A stretch of 64,000 nt of DNA from contig JAEOAD010000024.1 in the NCBI GenBank assembly GCA_036365145.1, forward strand, positions 10,262,501 to 10,326,500, written 5' to 3'. Source of the DNA: Orientallactaga sibirica (Eukaryota; Chordata; Mammalia; Rodentia; Dipodidae). The notes below the pieces were generated by a model. It was given only the letters and a program-made list of their open reading frames with translations, was not told the DNA's origin and ran no database searches. This document shows, in pieces, positions 59,160 through 64,000 of this stretch. Each line of letters opens with the position of its first letter. Position 1 is the first letter of the stretch. The translations under genes were made by a program, and so were the position numbers.

Positions 59160-60035
59160 AAAGACACAAGAGGGTGGGGTCCCTTCAGATATTAGTAAGA
59201 GGAACATTCCAGCGGACTAAGGGTAAGGGTGTTGTGGTTGGTTGGGACCTCCAATGTTTATAGGCTGGGGAGAGTCCTATCTCATCAAAGGGAAGAAAAT
59301 TGAGGGTGAAAAGAGCTTACACCAGGGCCAAGTGAGGATCTTTGGGCAACATAGTGGACTTTTGTTTTATAATTAGTTCTTTTAGGGTCCAGTTAGTACT
59401 CTCCACTATGGCTTGTCCTTGTAGGTTGTAGGGGATCCCAATTCACATTGGGAATTGGGCAGACGTGTATGCAGGGCCACTATCAGTTTTAATTGACCAG
59501 GGTACGCCCATGACCAACATGGTAGTTTTTGTCACCTTAATGACATGAGACGCCTTCTCCCCTGAGAGAGAAATAGCAAAGTAAGCTTAGAGTAAGTGTC
59601 CACAATGATATGGACATATTTGAGGTTACCAAAAAGAAAGGTATGTGGGTAACATCCATCTGTCAGATAGAATGTGGAGTAAGGCCTCTAGGATTGACTC
59701 CTTGAGGCTGTAGGGGGCCCAGGATATAGGGTTCGTAGGTTAGTGGGGGATAGATGGAACCTTTGGTGTAAACCTCTAACTTGTTCTAAAGGTGGCAAGG
59801 TGGAGACAGCAATAAACTTGTCTACCTGTGAATACCCATCAGCAATAAAGCTAGGCAGACCAGTGTGTGCATGAATGTGCTCAATAAGTCTGAAGGTGGA
59901 TGGCCCATTGTTCAAAGTAGGATTCAATGCCAGATTCCTGGGCCACCTTACGGGTGAGAGCCAGATCAGAGAGGGGGATGGGGCACCAGGGTCTGGCTGT
60001 TGCAGCTGGCCCAACATTAATGGGGAAGGTGGCAA
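59160..60035 (-). pseudogene. Provirus pol remnant: integrase
   Basis: Integrase normally inserts viral DNA. From the N-terminal side: GYSQVDKFIAV, then LHQRFH (the HX3H half of the zinc-binding domain), the core motif QMDVTH with its first catalytic Asp (59654-59656) preceded by a stop (59663-59665), TDSGPAYTS with the second Asp (59482-59484), and QAIVES with the Glu (59401-59403). The second Asp and the Glu are 27 codons apart, not the 36 of a DD35E core. Further stops and shifts follow. Confidence 0.85.
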
Positions 60036-60125
60036 AGGGGTATGTCAGGGAACTAGCAGTTGCCGGGTTTGTCAAAGATGGAGCAGATGGAGGTCCTTCC
60101 AAGGGTAAAGAGGGGGAGGGGTGTT

Positions 60126-60159
<34 letters not shown>

Positions 60160-60526
60160 CATTGAAGGTAGGTGTTAGAGCCACTGCCATAAGCAGCAGT
60201 TCGGGTGGCAGTCTTTTATCATTGAAGGGTTGGTCTTCCTCCTCATCATCATCTTAAGAGGGGGCTGGGAGGGACAAGGTTTTAAGAGCCAGTTTCAATT
60301 CCTCCTTACAGCTTTTGTTATGGGTGGAAATGATTTCCTCCATGGAGGAGCCTTTAAGGCTGGCAATTATGGCAAGGAGGATAGGACTAATCCATGGGGC
60401 TAAAACAACAGTTTTGTCCCAAAAGCCATGGAGGCCCTTTTGTTTCACTTTCAAGCCATGTTGCAGGAGGAGGGGCTTAAGAGCTTGAAATTGTGATGTC
60501 CTCTGATGGGGAGGGAGGTTGCCCAT
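60036..60526 (-). pseudogene. Provirus gag remnant
   Basis: An ATG at 60526-60524 starts a reading MGNLPPHQ..., with Gly2 as in myristoylated matrix proteins, followed by LLLQHGLKVKQKGLHGFW and an APW motif typical of betaretroviral matrix. It stops at about 60254. A second frame continues with an acidic patch, a 31-T run (read as lysines on the minus strand) and a Pro/Ala-rich stretch before the junction with pol near 60035-59935. Capsid and nucleocapsid are not recognisable. Confidence 0.7.
60127..60157. repeat. T31 tract in provirus gag
   Basis: Thirty-one T. The relative at 34.77 kb has only 'ggttggttta' at this place, so the tract grew within this copy. Confidence 0.9.
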
Positions 60527-61087
60527 TACAGCATGGTGGTGTTGGGGGGGGGGGGCTGTGCTAGGCTGGGACACTCCTGAATCAAGGAGACTGAGAAAAT
60601 GATAATCCAGATCAAAAATGATAGCTCAAACCACAACAACTATTACCAGGGCCAGCTGAGACATACGGATAGAATGTTTAGGACCCATGTGTCTTGTGCT
60701 TAGTGGGGGACTTCTATGGGTCACTAATCCATGGCTGTATGCCCACACGGTGTCTCTGGGGAAACTCAGCCAATGGCCTCGCCTTGGTTCTGAAATCAGG
60801 TGGTTCAGACCCTTATTTGATTTCGCTGGGATGAACCAAAAGTGGAGGGGCCGACACGGGATTTGGTACTGGTGCAGTGATGTGTGCCTTCCTGCTGGGG
60901 AAAAGGACAAACAAAAGGAAAAGGGGGAGGAAGGAGCTGCCCGCTCACCCTCAGGCAGCCATCAGGACACAGAACAGAATGGGGTCTACTCATTGACAAT
61001 CAAGAAGGGGGCATCTTGCCAACACCAAGGAGGCTACTCACTGATGGTCAAGGAAGGTGCATCTCACCAACACCAAGGGGGGTAGAT
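60527..61087 (-). other. Provirus leader
   Basis: Untranslated leader between primer binding site and gag. It includes a G/C run (60544-60554) and a 48-base tandem duplication at 60986-61081. The open frames on both strands show no known domain. Confidence 0.6.
60986..61081. repeat. 48-bp tandem duplication in the leader
   Basis: Two units starting 'ctactca(t/c)tga' at 60986 and 61034, each containing 'ccaacaccaagg'. About 80% alike by eye. Confidence 0.8.
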
Positions 61088-61088
61088 G

Positions 61089-61106
61089 GTCCCTATTCAA
61101 GAGCCA
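61089..61106 (-). promoter_or_regulatory. Primer binding site, Lys-tRNA-like
   Basis: Minus strand 'tggctcttgaatagggac', two bases inside the 5' LTR. It matches the Lys3-type primer site (tggcgcccgaacagggac) at 14 of 18 positions; three of the four differences are C-to-T changes and the fourth is G to T. Confidence 0.8.
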
Positions 61107-61108
61107 GA

Positions 61109-61489
61109 TGTTGGGGTCCCGCCTAGGGCCAGCCCAGGAAGGATGGCAGAGTCTCCACTGAGTAGGGAGTGAGAGGCACGGAGTCATGATATAGACTCCA
61201 CAAGTTGGGTGGAAGCAGGTAGAGGGTGAGCTGCTGCAAACTTATTTATTCAAGGAAGTGTAGGGGTTTAAAGGGTTTGCCTGGCCAATTATTGTATGGT
61301 GTGGTTCCCTTCTTGTGACCAATGACAGCCTGTCTCTAGGCAGATCATCTCACAGCAGGTTTCTTGTGAGCATGGGACTGTAGCTGTCATCATGCTAGGC
61401 CTGTGCAGGATGCCATGTCCACAGAAGCCACTTCCTGGTTTCTTCTAGCAGGCAGTCTGGCTAGGGCCTGACCTGCATTGTGCCATACA
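61109..61489 (-). repeat. 5' LTR of the provirus
   Basis: TG...CA ends; same order of blocks as the 3' LTR, including 'ccaatgacagcctgtctc' and 'tttatt' (AATAAA reversed) at 61245-61250. Differs from the 3' LTR by scattered substitutions and a short insertion near 61155-61165. Confidence 0.93.
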
Positions 61490-61518
61490 GTTTTTAACCA
61501 CTGAGTCATCCCTCCAGC
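61490..61518 (-). mobile_element. SINE remnant, right of the provirus
   Basis: 'gtttttaaccactgagtcatccctccagc' is the reversed head of a B2-type SINE. The first six bases are the second copy of the provirus target duplication. Confidence 0.7.
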
Positions 61519-61609
61519 ATTATTAATATTTGCTCAATGCTAACAATGTAGAAATAATCTATAAAATATTAGAGATAATCTGATATTCCATTTCATGTTT
61601 CCTTTCCTT

Positions 61610-61825
61610 TTTAGTATTTTTATCCATTTATTTGTTAGAGAGAGAGAGAGACAAATATAGAAAGAGAGAGCATGGGAATGCCAGGCCCTACAACCACTAA
61701 AAATGAACTCCAGACACATGGGTCACCTCCTGCATACAGCTTTTCATGATTTCAGGGGCATCAAACCTGGGTCCTTTGGCTTTGCCGACAAGCACCTTAA
61801 TCACTTTGCCATCTTTCCAGCCCTA
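61610..61825 (-). mobile_element. B2-type SINE
   Basis: 'atttttatccatttatttgttagagag', 'aatgaactccagacacatgg', 'ggctttgccgacaagcaccttaatcactttgccatctttccagccct'. Confidence 0.92.
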
Positions 61826-61852
61826 TTTCCTTTCTTTAAAAAGAATTTAACA

Positions 61853-62053
61853 GTGCTGGAGAGATGGCTAAGTAATTAAAGGTAATTGTTTGCACAGCCT
61901 GATGGCTTGGGTTTGATACCCCATTGCCTATGTAAGCCTAGATGCAAAAAGTGGTGCATGCATGTGGAGTTCAGTTTCAGGGGAAACAAGCCCTGATATA
62001 CCCATTCTCCCACTCTCTCTGTCTCTCTCTCTCAAGCTATATGAAATAAATAA
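61853..62053 (+). mobile_element. B2-type SINE, type 1
   Basis: 'agtgctggagagatggctaagtaattaaagg', 'gtaagcctagatgcaaaaagtggtgcatgcatgtggagttc', CT run and 'gaaataaataag'. Lies 27 bases from an oppositely oriented SINE. Confidence 0.9.
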
Positions 62054-62374
62054 GAACAAAATCAAAAAGGAATTAAGCTGTCCTCTAAGAAACTACTATT
62101 TTATGTTCACTAACAATATAAGATCATTAATTCAATATAGACCCAAGGTGTCTTAAAACAATCATCATTCTCTATGAAGTTTAGTTTAAGACCATACAAA
62201 AATGTGGGTTAATTTTAAGGCTTTCTTCATTAAAAACATGTTTGTTTTCTTCGTTCAATAATGTGAAAGTTTTGTAAAACTTCTCTTTCCATATATATTC
62301 TCAATATAGGCACAAGGATATTCATACTTATGTAATATTGCTTATCCTATTAGTAATTTCTAAATGAAGGAGGT
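62054..62374. other. Unique AT-rich sequence
   Basis: Nothing recognised. Confidence 0.45.
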
Positions 62375-62660
62375 TGTGTATGGTCTGAGTGTGATCTCAG
62401 ATGAACAAAGGCTGTGAAGGATTTAAGCTGTGAGGCTTTGCAGGAGAAAGTAGGTTACTGGGACACCTGTGGCTTGAAGGTTATAGCCCAACCCTAGTTC
62501 CCAATCGAGTCTCTCTTCTTCCTTATCCTCAAAGAGGTGAATAACAGCCACCTTAGCCATAAACTGCTCCCACCTACATGGCATGATACAGAATATGCCT
62601 TCAAATCATGAGTCAAAATAAATGTTCTTTCATATATGTTGCTTTTGCTGAGATATTTGG
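62375..62660 (+). mobile_element. URR1-like old repeat
   Basis: 'gcaggagaaagtaggttactgggacacctgtggcttgaaggttatagccca', 'cctcaaagaggtgaataacagccacc' and 'atgagtcaaaataaatgttctttcatatatgttgcttttgctgagatatttgg' follow the order of a rodent non-autonomous hAT-like repeat as I remember it. Name not verified. Confidence 0.45.
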
Positions 62661-62684
62661 CCAAAATTATAAGTTAAATAGCTA

Positions 62685-62920
62685 GGGCTGGAGTGATGGC
62701 TTAGGGGATAAGGTGCCTGCCTCCTAAGCCTAAGAACGACTGTTCGATTCTCCAGGTTCCACGTTTAGGCAGACACAAAGCAATGCAATGGCACAATGTT
62801 GCACGTGCCCATGAGGGGGCATGTGTCTGGAGTTCATTCACAGGGGCTGAGAGGCTGCTGGTGTGCCCATTCTCTCTCTCTCTCTCTCCCTCTCTCACTC
62901 TCTCTGACTCTCTCCAAAAT
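62685..62920 (+). mobile_element. B2-type SINE, type 2, with TSD
   Basis: Head 'gggctggagtgatggcttag', 'cctcctaagcctaagaacgactgttcgattctcc' (intact B box), 'gcaatggcacaatgttgcacgtgcccatgagggggc', CT run. Duplication 'aaatagcta' at 62676-62684 and 62921-62929. Single B box. Confidence 0.94.
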
Positions 62921-63027
62921 AAATAGCTAACACAACACTAAAGAAAAGTAGCTGAAACTTAGAATAGCTTGTACAAATTTGCTTTCATCAATATTAAATG
63001 CTAGAAAAAACTACCCTTTATTTTTCA

Positions 63028-63263
63028 GAATAAATATTTTATTTATTTGAAAGAAGAGCAAGCATGAGATTGAGTGAGAGATAGAGATAGAGGAGAAAAT
63101 AAGACAGAAACACAACAAGAAAGGGAGTGTTGGGACCTCCAGCTACTGCAAATGAATACCTCATGCATGCACCACTTTGTGCATCTGGCTTTGCATGTAT
63201 ACTGGGGAATTGAATGCAATTTGCAAGCAGATATGTTTTACTGCTGCGCCATCATTCAAGGCC
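63028..63263 (-). mobile_element. B2-type SINE
   Basis: 'aataaatattttatttatttgaaag', 'gcaaatgaatacctcatgcatgcaccactttgtgcatctggctttgcatg' and 'ctgcgccatcattcaaggccct'. Moderately diverged. Confidence 0.88.
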
Positions 63264-64000
63264 CTGTTTTTAAAATTGTATCTATATCATTTAAGGAAAA
63301 GTAAAATGAAAAAGAAGAAAATGGTACCAACTGATACTCATGACCTAGAGTTAATGCACTAGTACTAAGCCCAATTCAACCATGTGTTCTAAGAGATAGC
63401 CAGGGTGATATTTCCTAAACAAAAATTAGTACAGGTTAGGCATGAGCAAAAGACATGAAAATAATAGTCACTTTTCCTGGTGGTTGCAATATTTTTGAGA
63501 ATTACTTTTTAATTAATGGACAGGTAATTATTTTCAGTAAATAACATTTTTATTCATCTATTCCACATAACTTAAATAAGATACTAATTTTGAGAGGAAT
63601 TTATCATAAAACATGTTGAATTTACAAAATGAAGCAAAAAAAAGTGCATCTCATTACCTTCCTTTGTAACACACAATCTATCTAGATGGTTGACTAAATT
63701 TTATACTCTAAGGATGAAGGATTATGTGGGCAACAAAAGAACAGTAAATTTGTCATTCAGAGAGGAAAGGAAGAACTCACATTTCATATATTTTAAGGTT
63801 CACTTGAAATATAGCATACTATCATTTCTTAAGCACTATGATTGAAATCAATGAAAACAATAAAAAGCTTAGCTAAAGTAAGCTATTATTTTGCATTTTC
63901 TGGAGTCCTAAACAAAGTCAAAACAATGAAGTTGATTGAAGACTAAACTTTGAATACATAAACTGATGAATTTGAATCACCAAATAGTCCACATTTTTTT
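63264..64000. other. Unique AT-rich sequence to the right edge
   Basis: No repeat or exon recognised. Confidence 0.5.

Larger units (their letters stand above)
57612..61489 (-). mobile_element. Endogenous betaretrovirus-like (ERVK) provirus, defective
   Basis: Two parallel LTRs of 373 and 381 bases enclose 3.1 kb. In minus-strand order: 5' LTR (61489-61109), Lys-like primer binding site, leader, gag N-terminal remnant, a deletion that removes most of gag, protease and reverse transcriptase, integrase remnant, env remnant with membrane anchor, polypurine tract, 3' LTR (57984-57612). Total length is about half of a typical provirus. Every coding part has stops or frameshifts, so it is inactive by itself. 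The LTRs differ by roughly 10-15% by eye, which suggests an old insertion. The ERVK-like class is inferred from the primer binding site, 6-bp duplication and integrase/env features. Confidence 0.93.

Noticed and set aside
60687..61126. Plus-strand open frames of 132 and 80 residues
   Set aside because: They run antisense through the provirus leader and LTR edge and owe their repeated residues to the 48-bp duplication.

Overview
The window looks like non-coding nuclear DNA from a rodent, most probably a jerboa (Dipodidae, Jaculus-like). It is AT-rich and built from mammalian interspersed repeats. The dominant SINE has a 5' head reading 'ggctggagagatggcttag', a tRNA-like pol III promoter and a CT-rich/AAATAAA tail. 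That is a B2-type element, but its body is not the mouse or rat form and matches what I recall of jerboa repeats. B1 copies, L1 fragments, MIR, L2 and a short betaretrovirus-like provirus complete the picture. The species call is inference from SINE diagnostics and should be checked by alignment. I see no intact protein-coding gene, no convincing coding exon, and no functional rRNA or tRNA gene.

Layout. 0-9 kb: a 5'-truncated L1 end on the plus strand, long unique AT-rich stretches, and scattered SINEs, MIR and L2. 9-18 kb: a SINE-dense block (four SINEs in a row at 10.57-11.38 kb), L1 3' UTR pieces on the minus strand, and an old rodent repeat split by an L1 tail and a B1. 18-30 kb: mostly unique sequence with one recognisable gene-derived feature, a processed NPM1 (nucleophosmin) pseudogene at about 23.5-24.8 kb. 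30-41 kb: a run of minus-strand L1s. One has a 5' inversion (30.2-31.1 kb), one is internally deleted but keeps 5' UTR repeats, ORF1, part of ORF2 and the 3' UTR (31.2-34.6 kb), and one is a 5'-truncated copy (39.1-41.3 kb). A shattered fragment of the provirus family lies at 34.7 kb. 41-56 kb: SINEs and a compound L1 cluster (46.5-50.3 kb) of inverted and tandem pieces. 56-61.5 kb: LTR-like sequence, then a minus-strand provirus with paired LTRs, Lys-type primer binding site, polypurine tract, broken gag, integrase and env remnants, and a 6-bp target duplication. 61.5-64 kb: SINEs and an old DNA-transposon-like repeat.

Nothing here works as a gene system. The value of the window is in insertion history: L1 machinery mobilised the B1/B2 elements and the NPM1 mRNA, and several SINEs keep perfect 8-16 bp target duplications. 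The provirus landed inside an older SINE. The best second looks are the provirus structure with its relative at 34.7 kb, a SINE subfamily with a duplicated pol III B box present as an inverted pair at 45.6-46.5 kb, the L1 5' inversion, and the compound L1 locus. I found no evidence for a new biological system and do not claim one.
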